A stretch of DNA of 64,000 nucleotides from CAZVNZ01 sp964628515 (GCA_964628515.1 CAZVNZ010000001.1:124001-188000); one strand, 5' to 3'; counted from the first letter of the stretch, positions 17,667 to 27,599 are shown. The notes: generated by a model from the letters alone, not told the origin. Numbers and translations are program-made.

Positions 17667-17685
17667 ATACAACGGAGTTATAATT

Positions 17686-19419
17686 TTGAATGTAATTAAT
17701 GCAACAAATGTTAAACACGCATATATTAGTGATACCGGCAAGCATTACGCACTAAACGGCATAACCCTACGGGTAAATAAGGGGGATTTTGTTTGCGTAT
17801 TGGGGCATAACGGCAGTGGTAAAAGCACCTTTGCCAAGCATATTAACGTGCTTTTGCAAACCCAGGAAGGGGAGCTTTTGGTTTGCGGTTACGACACTAA
17901 AGACGAGGCAAACTTAATAGATATACGCACAAGAGCAGGCATGGTGTTTCAAAATCCGGATAACCAAATAGTATCCACTATTGTGGAGGAGGACGTGGCG
18001 TTTGGGCCGGAAAACTTAGGCGTGCCCCCATTAGAAATTCAGCAACGGGTAAAAGAAGCGCTAAGCACGGTAAATATGACGGGCAACGAAAAAAAGGCCC
18101 CTCATATGCTCTCGGGTGGGCAAAAACAAAGGATAGCCATTGCAGGCGTACTTGCTATGCACCCCGAATTAATAGTGTTTGACGAGCCTACCGCAATGCT
18201 TGACCCACGGGGCAGGCAGGAGGTAATGGAAACCATAACCAAACTAAACAAACAGGGCAAAACCATAGTACTAATAACCCATTTTATGGAGGAAGCCCAA
18301 AAGGCAGACAAGGTTTTTATTATGAGCAAAGGGGTTATAACGGCGGAGGGTACGCCAAAAGAGGTGTTTTCCAAAGGCGAAATTTTGGAAAGCTCCGGAC
18401 TTACACCACCTATGCCCGTGTATGTTTACGAAGGTTTAAAGCAGAGAGGAATTACCCTTGAGAGCTGTCCTGTGGACGAGGAAGAGCTTTTAGCGGAGGT
18501 TAAAAAACTTCATCACCATAAAACAGGAAATATTTTTTTTAAGGATGATGATGTAGCAGATAAAAACCTTTTGTTAAGCCTAAAAGACGTTAATTACACC
18601 TATATGCCAAACACCCCCTTTTGTGTGCAGGCGCTTAAAAATATTAATTTGGATGTGTACGAAGGGGAGCTTTTAGGGGTAATCGGGCATACGGGTTGCG
18701 GAAAATCCACCTTAATACAAATTATTGCAGGGCTTATTAATCAAGATAACGGCATAGTTGCCTTAGATGGCAAGGATATAAACGCCAAAGAGTACGACAG
18801 AAAAGAGCTTAGGCGGAAGGTAGGGGTGGTGTTTCAGTTTCCGGAATACCAGTTATTTGAGGAAACGGTGGGCAAAGATGTGGCTTTCGGACCGCAAAAA
18901 GCAGGTATGGAAAACATAGAGGAGTTGGTTAGGGACGCACTAAATTTAGTGGGCTTTGACTACGAAGAAATTAAAGACCTCTCCCCCTTTGATTTATCGG
19001 GAGGGCAAAAGCGGAAGATTGCAATTGCAGGCGTGCTTGCCACCTCTCCCAAACTGCTTATTTTAGATGAGCCCATCTCCGGCTTAGACCCTCGTGCAAG
19101 GGAAAGCTTTATGCAGCTTGTATGTACTCTAAACAAAAAGGGCACTACTATTATTATGATTTCTCATAATATGGAGGGGCTGTGCGCTTATGCTCATAAA
19201 ATTATTGCGCTAAACAAAGGGGAAATTGTGCTAAACGGCAAAACACGGGAAATTTTTTCCAACTACCAAAAATTAGAGGAAATTGGACTCCTTTCAAGCG
19301 AGGCTAACCAATTTTGCCAAAAACTAAATAAAAACGGTATATATGCACCCAACGATATTATTAACACAGACGAACTCATAGATTTTCTTACAGACAGTTA
19401 CGGTGAAAAATTATGCTGA
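17686..19419 (+). CDS. ECF transporter ATPase, EcfA1-EcfA2 fusion
   Basis: 577 residues with two complete ABC ATPase domains in one chain. Domain 1 (about 1-270) has Walker A LGHNGSGKST, signature LSGGQKQR and Walker B VFDEPTAMLDP. Domain 2 (about 295-560) has IGHTGCGKST, LSGGQKRK and LILDEPISGLDP. In Firmicutes EcfA1 and EcfA2 are normally separate adjacent genes at this locus; together with EcfT they energise uptake of vitamins through interchangeable S components encoded elsewhere. Start is TTG after ACGGAG. The stop overlaps ecfT by 7 bases. Both domains keep their catalytic motifs, so the fusion is probably functional. Confidence 0.93.
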   Translation: MNVINATNVKHAYISDTGKHYALNGITLRVNKGDFVCVLGHNGSGKSTFAKHINVLLQTQEGELLVCGYDTKDEANLIDIRTRAGMVFQNPDNQIVSTIVEEDVAFGPENLGVPPLEIQQRVKEALSTVNMTGNEKKAPHMLSGGQKQRIAIAGVLAMHPELIVFDEPTAMLDPRGRQEVMETITKLNKQGKTIVLITHFMEEAQKADKVFIMSKGVITAEGTPKEVFSKGEILESSGLTPPMPVYVYEGLKQRGITLESCPVDEEELLAEVKKLHHHKTGNIFFKDDDVADKNLLLSLKDVNYTYMPNTPFCVQALKNINLDVYEGELLGVIGHTGCGKSTLIQIIAGLINQDNGIVALDGKDINAKEYDRKELRRKVGVVFQFPEYQLFEETVGKDVAFGPQKAGMENIEELVRDALNLVGFDYEEIKDLSPFDLSGGQKRKIAIAGVLATSPKLLILDEPISGLDPRARESFMQLVCTLNKKGTTIIMISHNMEGLCAYAHKIIALNKGEIVLNGKTREIFSNYQKLEEIGLLSSEANQFCQKLNKNGIYAPNDIINTDELIDFLTDSYGEKLC

Positions 19420-20207
19420 AAAACATAACCATAGGACAATACTATCCGGGAAACTCGGCTATACATAATTTGGATGCACGCACAAAAATGATTATTGCGA
19501 TACTACTGCTTGTGGCGGTGTTTGTGGTAAAAAGTTTTTGGGGTTTTATTGCTTTAGGGGCTTTTTTAGGCATTATAATAGGCGTTTCCAAAATAAACGT
19601 AAGGCAGGTACTAAAAAGTATACGTCCTTTGCTCTTTATAATTATTTTTACCTTCGCCTTAAACGTACTTTTTTTTCAAGGGGAAACTATTTTAGCCTCT
19701 TTTGGCGTTATAAACATTAGTTTGGAGGGTATAATTAAAGCGGTTTTCATTTCTATCAGGCTGATGCTACTTATAATTGCCACCAGCATGCTTACCTACA
19801 CAACCTCCCCCATGCAACTTACAGACGGTATGGAGTCTTTGCTTGCGCCCCTAAAAAAGGTTAAGTTTCCCGTACACGAGCTTGCTATGATGATGAGCAT
19901 AGCTATGAGGTTTATCCCAACTTTAATTGAGGAGACGGACAGAATTATGAAGGCGCAGACGGCAAGAGGTGCAGAGTTTGACAGCAAAAACTTGTTTAAA
20001 AAAGCAAAAAATATGATACCTTTGCTGGTGCCTTTATTTGTTTCTGCCTTTAAACGTGCGGACGAGTTAGCCCTTGCAATGGAGTCTCGATGCTATCGTG
20101 GGGGAGAAAACCGCACTAAGTTTAAAATCTTAAAAATGGGAAAAAACGATGTGGCAGCATTTGTAATTGCTGTTGCTTTTTGCGTTTTATGTATGATATG
20201 GCTATGA
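19413..20207 (+). CDS. ecfT: ECF transporter transmembrane subunit EcfT
   Basis: 264 residues with several membrane segments. The coupling-helix motifs AQTARGAEF (around residue 185) and AMESRCYRGG (around residue 226) match the two Ala-Arg-Gly-type motifs by which EcfT contacts the two ATPases. It overlaps the fused ATPase gene by 7 bases and truA by 4. Confidence 0.94.
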   Translation: MLKNITIGQYYPGNSAIHNLDARTKMIIAILLLVAVFVVKSFWGFIALGAFLGIIIGVSKINVRQVLKSIRPLLFIIIFTFALNVLFFQGETILASFGVINISLEGIIKAVFISIRLMLLIIATSMLTYTTSPMQLTDGMESLLAPLKKVKFPVHELAMMMSIAMRFIPTLIEETDRIMKAQTARGAEFDSKNLFKKAKNMIPLLVPLFVSAFKRADELALAMESRCYRGGENRTKFKILKMGKNDVAAFVIAVAFCVLCMIWL

Positions 20208-20956
20208 AAATTTGTTTGTTTATAGAGTACGATGGCACAAATTACTGCGGTTGGCAAATCCAAAAAAACGGGGTTAGTGTACAGCAAAAAATAAAAGAAG
20301 CGGTGTATAACATAACACGGCAGGAATGCGAAATTCACGGCTCGGGCAGGACGGACGCAGGAGTACATGCCTACAAGCAGGTTGCTCACTTTAAAACGGA
20401 CGCACAAATACCGGCGGAGAAATATCTCCTTGCCCTAAATACCTACCTCCCCAAAGACATTAGAATTAAAGAAGCCTTTTTGGCAGGGGAGGATTTTCAT
20501 GCAAGATTTTCCGCTAAAAAAAAGCATTACAGATACGTAATTTGCAACTCTCCCTCTGCAAGTGCGGTATTTGCAAATTTTTCTATGCACATACCCGCCC
20601 CCTTAGATATTTACGCAATGAAACATTGCGGTGGTTTACTTGTAGGCAAGCACGATTTTAAAGGGTTTTGTTGCACCACACAAAGCATACCAAAAGACAC
20701 GGTTAGAACAATTTACAGTTTAGAAGTGGAAAGGTACGGCGAATTTATACACATAGACGTAGTAGGCAACGGTTTTTTGCATAATATGGTACGCATAATT
20801 GCAGGCAGTTTAATTTATGCAGGGCAAAACAAACTAACGGCAAAGGATTTTACGGCAATCCTTAAAAATAAAGACAGGACACAATCGGGAATTACCGCAC
20901 AACCCCAAGGGCTTTTTTTGGTGGATGTGGAGTACGAAGAGGAAAAGTTAATATAA
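20204..20956 (+). CDS. truA: tRNA pseudouridine(38-40) synthase TruA
   Basis: 250 residues. Starts MKICLFIEYDGTNYCGWQ and contains the catalytic aspartate in GSGRTDAGVHA (around residue 50). Makes pseudouridine in the anticodon stem-loop. The ATG overlaps the ecfT stop (ATGA). In related Firmicutes rplM and rpsI would follow directly; here they lie 10 kb away. Confidence 0.96.
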   Translation: MKICLFIEYDGTNYCGWQIQKNGVSVQQKIKEAVYNITRQECEIHGSGRTDAGVHAYKQVAHFKTDAQIPAEKYLLALNTYLPKDIRIKEAFLAGEDFHARFSAKKKHYRYVICNSPSASAVFANFSMHIPAPLDIYAMKHCGGLLVGKHDFKGFCCTTQSIPKDTVRTIYSLEVERYGEFIHIDVVGNGFLHNMVRIIAGSLIYAGQNKLTAKDFTAILKNKDRTQSGITAQPQGLFLVDVEYEEEKLI

Positions 20957-21128
20957 TTGCAAATATCACATAAAAAGTAACATAATATAAGGCAACATAC
21001 CAAAACGCAATTCTAAATTAAGAAACAAACTGGACTTTATTAATAATTCAAATAATATATAATTAGTATAATAGCAAATCTAATTTATTTCTATTTACAA
21101 AAAAACTCATATTTAGGTAGGTTTAGGT

Positions 21129-23192
21129 ATGAACAGGCGTTTATGTCAGATAATTTCAGAGCTTGTTAAAAAAGATGCAAATTTGCATATATCTTTGCTT
21201 GCCAAACAATTTAACGTTACGGAAAAAACCATAAGAAACAACATTGGAGAATTAAACAGTATATCCTCGGGCAATAAAGCAAGCCCCGTAATTATAAATA
21301 CAGACGGCAGTATTTATCTTAAAGAAGATATTTCCGTTTTTAACAATCAGCTTGAAGGGGTGGATTTTTACAACTATAAGTTAACCAAGGAAGAGCGCAG
21401 AGAGATTTTGTGCTTACTCCTGACAGAAAACAACGTAAGATACACCACCCAAAGCCTTGCGGATATTTTATGCGTAAGCAAAAACACCGCAGTAGCCGAT
21501 TTGGATTACCTTAAAAAAGAGTTTCTTACATATAATATAGAAGTTAAATTTTCCACAAAGGCCGGGCTTTATATAGAGGGCAAGGAGGAAAACATAAGGC
21601 GTATGCTTTTTTCCGTAATTTGCCCCTACGCAAAAACGTACAAAAATACGGACAGTCTAACCTTTATAGAAAAATTCATTTATTTAAAGCTAACCCAAAG
21701 TATAAACGAGGAAACAAGCAGAGCACAGCATATAGAAAATAAAATAAGGCAGGCAGAGGAAAGCTATGCAATAATGCTTACGGATACTTCCTTTTACAAA
21801 GTGTTTGATTTTCTTGCGGTGATGCATTACAGAACTTCCATAAATAACTTTATTAATGAATACGAAAAATGCTCGGATTTCTTTTGTGCGCCTGCAAAGC
21901 TTATACTAAAAGGTATTTGCCATACTCAAAATATCCCAAAAGGCGAAATTTTTGCCTTAGGTAATTTTTTGGAACAACAAGACTACATAAAACCACCGGA
22001 TTTTGTAAAAAACAATACCGTTATGCTACAAGTGCTGGCTTCTAAGTTTTTGGCAAGGGTGTCCGAGCAGTTAGGTAAGGACTTAAATGCGGATTATTTG
22101 CTGTTTAACAACATTGTGTTGTGTTTAGAGGCAGATTTGGAAAGTTTGTGTATTCACCTTGAAAGTACCTACGAAAAAAATGAAATACATATGGTTAAGG
22201 ACACAGTACAAAGCAATTTAAAAATACTTTTTGGAGATAAAATACCGGAAAAAGAGCGGACGGAGTACATAGAAATGCTGGTGGTTGCCTCCTTTTACAA
22301 AAAGGAAAGCAAGTGGGTAAAATGCGTGCTTATTTGCAGTGCAGGTATGGCAACATCCAATCTAATTGCAGAAAAGCTAAAAACCGATTTTAATTTGGAA
22401 GTGGTTAGTGTACTTCCAATGCACAATGCCCAAGTAGCCCTAAGCAGTAATGCGGATATTATTATTTCCACCGTAGACCTTGCAGATTTTCCCAAAGAAT
22501 ATATTAAAGTTTCCCCCATGCTAAACGGGGAGGATTTTCTTGCGGTTAAAAATAAAATAGATGCTATGTACACAAATACCGGATATAAAACGGGTATAAA
22601 AACATCTCAAATACTAAATGCTTGTATGCCCGTGCTAAACACCTATTTTAAAAACAAAAACAGAAAAGAACAGTTTATCTCGGAAATTTCTGATGCACTA
22701 AAGGACATAACGGGAGAAAGGGAAAAGGCAAGTCCCCTTTTGCACGAGTTAATCCAACTAAACCACATAGCAGTAAACGAGGAAGCTAAAGACGCTGTAC
22801 AGGCAATAAAAAAGGCGGCAATCCCCCTTTTAAACAGCCAATGTATTAAAGAAGGGTATGTGTTGGCTATGCTTAAAAATTTAGAAGAAAACGGACCTTA
22901 TTTTGTACTGAACAATTTTTTAGCTCTGCCCCATGCTTTAGGGGATGGCAATGTGGCTAAATTAGGGTTAAGTTTTGTAAAGTTTAAAGAAGAGGTGCGG
23001 TTTGGAGATGCTTTTGTAAAATTTGTGTGCGTACTATGTACAGCGGATGATAAAAGCCATATAAAAGCCTTTTTAAACTTATGCGCCCTACTTAAAAACG
23101 AAAATTTTAAAGAGGAGCTTGCAAAGGCAAGCACCCCTCAAAAAATTTATGAAATAATTAAAAACTACGAATATACAGTAACCAATCTGTAA
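21129..23192 (+). CDS. BglG/MtlR-type PTS transcriptional regulator
   Basis: 687 residues. Order: N-terminal helix-turn-helix (about 1-60) and a second HTH (about 85-145), two PRD regulatory domains (about 170-390), an EIIB-like domain with the phospho-cysteine in CSAGMATS (Cys403), and a C-terminal fructose-type EIIA domain with the phospho-histidine in ALPHAL (His602). This is the layout of LicR/MtlR activators, controlled by phosphorylation through the PTS. It lies directly upstream of galactitol-type PTS genes, which it presumably controls. A TATAAT at 21067-21072 could be its -10 box, but no good -35 accompanies it. Confidence 0.92.
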   Translation: MNRRLCQIISELVKKDANLHISLLAKQFNVTEKTIRNNIGELNSISSGNKASPVIINTDGSIYLKEDISVFNNQLEGVDFYNYKLTKEERREILCLLLTENNVRYTTQSLADILCVSKNTAVADLDYLKKEFLTYNIEVKFSTKAGLYIEGKEENIRRMLFSVICPYAKTYKNTDSLTFIEKFIYLKLTQSINEETSRAQHIENKIRQAEESYAIMLTDTSFYKVFDFLAVMHYRTSINNFINEYEKCSDFFCAPAKLILKGICHTQNIPKGEIFALGNFLEQQDYIKPPDFVKNNTVMLQVLASKFLARVSEQLGKDLNADYLLFNNIVLCLEADLESLCIHLESTYEKNEIHMVKDTVQSNLKILFGDKIPEKERTEYIEMLVVASFYKKESKWVKCVLICSAGMATSNLIAEKLKTDFNLEVVSVLPMHNAQVALSSNADIIISTVDLADFPKEYIKVSPMLNGEDFLAVKNKIDAMYTNTGYKTGIKTSQILNACMPVLNTYFKNKNRKEQFISEISDALKDITGEREKASPLLHELIQLNHIAVNEEAKDAVQAIKKAAIPLLNSQCIKEGYVLAMLKNLEENGPYFVLNNFLALPHALGDGNVAKLGLSFVKFKEEVRFGDAFVKFVCVLCTADDKSHIKAFLNLCALLKNENFKEELAKASTPQKIYEIIKNYEYTVTNL

Positions 23193-23211
23193 ATTTGTGA
23201 AAGGAGGAAGG

Positions 23212-23490
23212 ATGAAAAAGACTGTGATTGTCGCCTGTGGCACTGGTATTGCAACATCAACCATGATAAACGATGCGGTTGCAAATTTGCTAAAGAAAAA
23301 CAAAATTCCGGCAGAAATTATTCAATGTAAAGTGTCGGAAATAGATGCGTATGTGGATCAGGCAGACTTAATTATTACTTCTATGAAAGTAAAAAAAGAT
23401 TACGGAAAGCCTATGGTTACTGCCATAGCATTCTTATCCGGGGTGGGTGTGGAAGCCTTAGAAGAAGAAATAATAAGCAAATTAAACTAA
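23212..23490 (+). CDS. PTS galactitol-type EIIB component
   Basis: 92 residues. Cytoplasmic phosphocarrier with the active cysteine in VACGTGIATST (residue ~9), typical of galactitol-family EIIB. The ATG follows AAAGGAGGAAGG; an in-frame GTG 15 bases earlier overlaps that site and is rejected. It passes phosphate from EIIA to the sugar in EIIC. The substrate cannot be named from sequence. Confidence 0.93.
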   Translation: MKKTVIVACGTGIATSTMINDAVANLLKKNKIPAEIIQCKVSEIDAYVDQADLIITSMKVKKDYGKPMVTAIAFLSGVGVEALEEEIISKLN

Positions 23491-23513
23491 AAAAATAAAC
23501 AGGAGGTATTGGT

Positions 23514-24908
23514 ATGAGTTTTTTAGAAGGACTTAGTGCTGTTTTCGGTTGGATACAAAGTCTTGGAGCATCCGTATTTGTTCCTTTAATAATTATAGTA
23601 GTCGGGCTTGTATTTGGCATAGGATTTAAAAAAGCGTTTCGTGCAGGTATTACGGTAGGTGTTGGTTTTATTGGCGTTAATCTTATTTTAAACATTGTTT
23701 GGACATACGTAGGACCTATCGCAACAACTATGGCTGAGCGTTTTGGCTCTAACTTAAATGTAATAGACGTAGGCTGGGCGGCGGCATCTGCGGTTGCTTT
23801 TGCTACGGAAATAGGCGCACTTATTATCCCGATTATTTTATTTGTAAACATATTAATGCTAATTACAAAGGTAACCAAAACTGTAAACGTAGATATTTGG
23901 AATTATTGGCACTATGCGTTTACAGGCTCTATAATAGCTATTGCCACAGGTAATTTGTGGTTTGGTATCGTGGGTGCGGCTGCCCATGCTATTATTGCTC
24001 TAAAATTTGCGGATGTTTCTGCAAAAAGCGTAAACGATGTAATTGGACTGCCGGGTATTTCCATACCTCACGGTTTTTCTGTAATAAACGTGCCTATTGC
24101 GCTTTTAATGAATAAAGTTTACGACAAAATTCCGTTTTTTAAGTATAAGGATGATGATGGCGAGGAGGCGGAAATCAAGCCTACCATTGCATTTATTACA
24201 GAGCCGTTAATTATGGGTACAATAATAGGAGCGGTGCTTGGTGCTTTAGGTGCGGATTATACCGGCGGACTTGTAAGCGCACTGCCAAGCATACTTACTT
24301 TGGCGGTAAATATGGCGGCGCTAATGCTGTTAATGCCACGTATGGTTAAAGTAATTATGGAAGGTCTGCTACCTATTGCAAACGGCGCAAAAGCGTTTAT
24401 GGAAAGAAAGTTTAAAGGCAGAGAGTTTTATATAGGTCTTGATGCCGCCGTTATTTTAGGGCATCCTACCACTCTTATGGTATCTATGATACTAATACCC
24501 GTTACAATATTTTTATCCATTATATTGCCGGGCAACAGAACATTTCCCTTTGCGGATTTGGCGGCTATGGCATTCTTTATTGCCCTTGCAACACCGTTGC
24601 ACAAAGGTAACTTTAGAAGAACTTTAATTACAGGGTTAATTACAATGGTACTCGTACTTTACAGCTCCACCCTACTTGCACCCCTTGTAACTCAGGTGGC
24701 GACGTCCACAGGATCGGATTTACTTGCAACCGCAGGCTCGGCAGAAATTACATCTATGGTAGCGGGTGGCAACTACATTTCAGTACTGCTGGAAAAACTG
24801 GCATCCATAGGCGGTTTAGGTTTGGTGCTTATAGGTGGCGTAACAGCGGTTACCGCATTTATATGCAAACGGATAGAAAAGAAAGAAGGAGACGGTGCGG
24901 CACTTTGA
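23514..24908 (+). CDS. PTS galactitol-type EIIC permease
   Basis: 464 residues, strongly hydrophobic, a GatC-family sugar permease. The conserved loop GLPGISIPHGFSVINVPIA (about residue 180) and the GREFYIGLDAAVILGHPT region fit the family. It lies between EIIB and EIIA in the same operon with a GGAGGTATTGGT ribosome-binding site. The family includes carriers of galactitol and several other sugars, so the substrate is open. Confidence 0.92.
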   Translation: MSFLEGLSAVFGWIQSLGASVFVPLIIIVVGLVFGIGFKKAFRAGITVGVGFIGVNLILNIVWTYVGPIATTMAERFGSNLNVIDVGWAAASAVAFATEIGALIIPIILFVNILMLITKVTKTVNVDIWNYWHYAFTGSIIAIATGNLWFGIVGAAAHAIIALKFADVSAKSVNDVIGLPGISIPHGFSVINVPIALLMNKVYDKIPFFKYKDDDGEEAEIKPTIAFITEPLIMGTIIGAVLGALGADYTGGLVSALPSILTLAVNMAALMLLMPRMVKVIMEGLLPIANGAKAFMERKFKGREFYIGLDAAVILGHPTTLMVSMILIPVTIFLSIILPGNRTFPFADLAAMAFFIALATPLHKGNFRRTLITGLITMVLVLYSSTLLAPLVTQVATSTGSDLLATAGSAEITSMVAGGNYISVLLEKLASIGGLGLVLIGGVTAVTAFICKRIEKKEGDGAAL

Positions 24909-24964
24909 TAACATTAAAAAAAGTGCACTAATACTGTCTAAATAAAATCTTGAGAGGTATAGCA

Positions 24965-25441
24965 ATGGAAACTAACAAGGAATTTTCAAAATTACTGAAG
25001 GAAGAATATATCTTTACGGATATATGCGCAAGTACAAAAGAAGAAGCGCTAAAGGTTATTGCGTATAAATTTTTGCAAACGCAAGCGGTAAAAGAAAGCT
25101 ACTACCCTGCCTTGCTGAAACGGGAGAAAGAGTATCCCACCGGCCTTGAAATGCCTTGCATTTCCATTGCAATTCCTCATGCGGATACAGAGCATGCAAA
25201 TATGCCGGCTATTGCTATTGCAAAGCTAAACCGGACAGTTGAATTTAACAGTATGGAAGACGCAAACGAAACTATTATGGTACAGGCTATTATCTGCCTT
25301 GCCATTACAAAGGTGGACGAAAATGTAAAGCTACTGCCCCGTTTGCTAAAGTTCTTTATGGAAAAAGAAAGGGCGGAGCAATTTTTAAACTGCACCACCC
25401 CCAAAGAAATTTTAGCGCTGGCGGAAAGTTTTAACGGCTAA
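24965..25441 (+). CDS. PTS EIIA component (fructose/galactitol type)
   Basis: 158 residues. The active-site histidine lies in SIAIPHADTEH (around residue 74). It accepts phosphate from HPr. Start ATG at 24965 with GAGAGG 8 bases upstream; a TTG 15 bases earlier is in frame but lacks a site. 56 bases separate it from EIIC. Confidence 0.92.
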   Translation: METNKEFSKLLKEEYIFTDICASTKEEALKVIAYKFLQTQAVKESYYPALLKREKEYPTGLEMPCISIAIPHADTEHANMPAIAIAKLNRTVEFNSMEDANETIMVQAIICLAITKVDENVKLLPRLLKFFMEKERAEQFLNCTTPKEILALAESFNG

Positions 25442-25479
25442 TATAAAAATATATTGTGTTGCAAAAGGAGAATAACAAA

Positions 25480-25755
25480 ATGTACAGCCAATCTGTTACA
25501 ATAATAAATAAATCGGGACTTCATGCAAGACCGGCGGCAGATTTTGTAGCCCTTGCAAAAAGGTATAAATCGGCAATAAAAATATGCAGACAGGATAGCA
25601 CGGCAGAAAAAGGAAATGCAAAATCCATTATTTCCCTCCTTTCCTTAGGCTTAACAAAGGGTACACAAATTGTGCTTGAGGCAGAAGGGGAGGACGAAAA
25701 GCAGGCAATAGAGGAGTTATGCAAACTGATAGATGCCGGCTGTGGCGAGGAATAA
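25480..25755 (+). CDS. HPr-like phosphocarrier protein
   Basis: 91 residues. The phospho-accepting His15 lies in SGLHARPA. Ser49 in AKSIISLL corresponds to the regulatory serine (Ser46) of Gram-positive HPr, so HPr kinase control and catabolite repression remain possible. Start at MYSQS after AAGGAG. Position inside the PTS operon suggests either the general ptsH of this organism or a dedicated copy; whether another exists cannot be seen here. Confidence 0.93.
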   Translation: MYSQSVTIINKSGLHARPAADFVALAKRYKSAIKICRQDSTAEKGNAKSIISLLSLGLTKGTQIVLEAEGEDEKQAIEELCKLIDAGCGEE

Positions 25756-25757
25756 TA

Positions 25758-27467
25758 ATGAAAACAAAAGAATTTACAGGCATGGGGGTAAGCCCCGGTG
25801 TGTGTATTGCAAAAGCAAAAATTTATACTCCCCAAGCAATAGATTTTTCGGATTATATTAAACAAGAAAATAAGCAGGAGCTTAGTGCTTTTAGAAATGC
25901 GCTAAGTCTTGTGCTAAAAGCTACGGTAAAGTTAGAAGAACTTACAAAAAAGCAAATGGGAGAGAAGGAAGCCCAAATATTTTTTGCTCATCGTATGATT
26001 TTAGAAGATGAAGAGTTTATACAACCCATAGAGGACGGAATATTAGAAGGAAAGGATGCTCCAACAGCGGTGGAAGAGGTTTCCTTAGCCGTTGCCTCCG
26101 TATTTGAAAATATGCAGGACGAGTATATGCAGGCACGAGGCGGAGATATTTTAGACATAAAAAAAAGATTGCAACTTGCCTTACTGGGTAAAAGTGATAG
26201 CAGTATATCTGCATTAGAAGCGTCTTGCGTAATTGTTGCAAAGGATTTAACCCCTTCGGACACCGCAAATATGGACAAAAAAAATATTGTGGGCATAATT
26301 ACTTTAAAGGGTAGCCAAACATCGCACACGGCAATTATGGCAAATGCCTTAGGCATACCTGCACTTTTAGGGGTACAAGGAATTTTAGAGGAGGTTTGCG
26401 AGGGGGACACTATTGCGCTAAACGCCAATGAAGGTTGGTGCATAATAAACCCAAGCCCTTTAAAAATACAAGAATTAGAATTACTTATTGCCCAAGAAAA
26501 CGAATATAAAAACGCTTTAGAAGAATGGAAAACAAAACCCACACTTTTAAAGGACGGGAGCAAAGTAATACTGGGCGCAAATATAGGTACGCCTTTAGAA
26601 GCGGACTTAGCTTTTGAGGGGGGAGGAGAAAATATCGGGCTTTTTAGGTCGGAGTTTTTATATATGGAAGGTAGCACTCTACCCTCGGAGGATAAGCAGT
26701 ATACCGCATACAGCCGGGCATTACAGGCAGGAAAGCTTGTAATAATCCGCACTTTAGATGTGGGGGGAGACAAACAGCTAAAATGCCTAAATTTACCTGA
26801 GGAGGAAAACCCGTTTTTGGGATTGCGTGCCATTAGGCTTTGTGCATGCCATAAGGATTTATTTATAACTCAACTGCGTGCCTTGCTTAGAAGCGCAAAA
26901 AACGGTAAGTTAGGAATAATGTTCCCCATGATAAGCTCTTTGGAGGAGTTGCTTTTTGCAAAGGATTGTTTAAGAGAGGCGCAAACTGCCTTAAAACAAG
27001 AGTGCATACCCTATGGCGATGCACTTATGGGTATAATGATAGAAATACCTTCGGCAGCTTTAATTGCTGACGAACTTGCAAAGCATTGCGATTTTCTCTC
27101 CATAGGCACCAACGATTTAATTCAATATACGGTTGCGGTGGACAGAGGCAACAGTAGTGTTGCTCATTTATATTCCAAATACAATGCAGGGGTGCTCCGC
27201 TTAATTAAAATGACTATTGATGCCGCTCATAAGGCACAAATACCTTGTAAAATGTGTGGCGAAATGGCAGGGGACAGGGAGGCTGTACCCTTACTGATAG
27301 GCATGGGCTTGGACGAATTTTCCATGAGCACCCAACTTATTTTAGGGGTGCGCAAACAAGTTGCAGGCTTAAATAGAGCAGATTGCGTAAAACTTGCGGA
27401 TAAAGTGCTAAAACTTACTTTGACAGAAGATATTAAAAAAGCATTGGCAACGTTTAATACCAATTAA
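25758..27467 (+). CDS. ptsI: PTS enzyme I (phosphoenolpyruvate-protein phosphotransferase)
   Basis: 569 residues, full length. Takes phosphate from PEP and gives it to HPr. The phospho-histidine is His190 in GSQTSHTAIMANALGIPAL; the PEP-binding barrel has GLFRSEFLYM and the catalytic Cys500 in KMCGEMAGD. Two bases after the HPr gene. With regulator, EIIB, EIIC, EIIA and HPr it completes a self-contained phosphorelay. No sugar-phosphate enzyme follows. Confidence 0.95.
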   Translation: MKTKEFTGMGVSPGVCIAKAKIYTPQAIDFSDYIKQENKQELSAFRNALSLVLKATVKLEELTKKQMGEKEAQIFFAHRMILEDEEFIQPIEDGILEGKDAPTAVEEVSLAVASVFENMQDEYMQARGGDILDIKKRLQLALLGKSDSSISALEASCVIVAKDLTPSDTANMDKKNIVGIITLKGSQTSHTAIMANALGIPALLGVQGILEEVCEGDTIALNANEGWCIINPSPLKIQELELLIAQENEYKNALEEWKTKPTLLKDGSKVILGANIGTPLEADLAFEGGGENIGLFRSEFLYMEGSTLPSEDKQYTAYSRALQAGKLVIIRTLDVGGDKQLKCLNLPEEENPFLGLRAIRLCACHKDLFITQLRALLRSAKNGKLGIMFPMISSLEELLFAKDCLREAQTALKQECIPYGDALMGIMIEIPSAALIADELAKHCDFLSIGTNDLIQYTVAVDRGNSSVAHLYSKYNAGVLRLIKMTIDAAHKAQIPCKMCGEMAGDREAVPLLIGMGLDEFSMSTQLILGVRKQVAGLNRADCVKLADKVLKLTLTEDIKKALATFNTN

Positions 27468-27531
27468 GTATTTTCATACAGTAATACTGCACATAACCAC
27501 ACCAAACATAAATCCCCTACTGACATGCTAA

Positions 27532-27575
27532 ATTTACTAATGTATAATTTAGTAAATCGTAAATTAGTAATTTAC
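27532..27575. repeat. Two adjacent palindromes upstream of the ATPase remnant
   Basis: ATTTACTAA (27532-27540) pairs with TTAGTAAAT (27549-27557) across 8 bases; then GTAAATT (27559-27565) pairs with AATTTAC (27569-27575) across AGT. Both share the TTAGTAA core, so they may be operator half-sites or a hairpin. They sit 25-70 bases before the start codon of the decayed ATPase. Confidence 0.6.
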
Positions 27576-27599
27576 ACATTAGCAACTCGGAGGGCGTTA

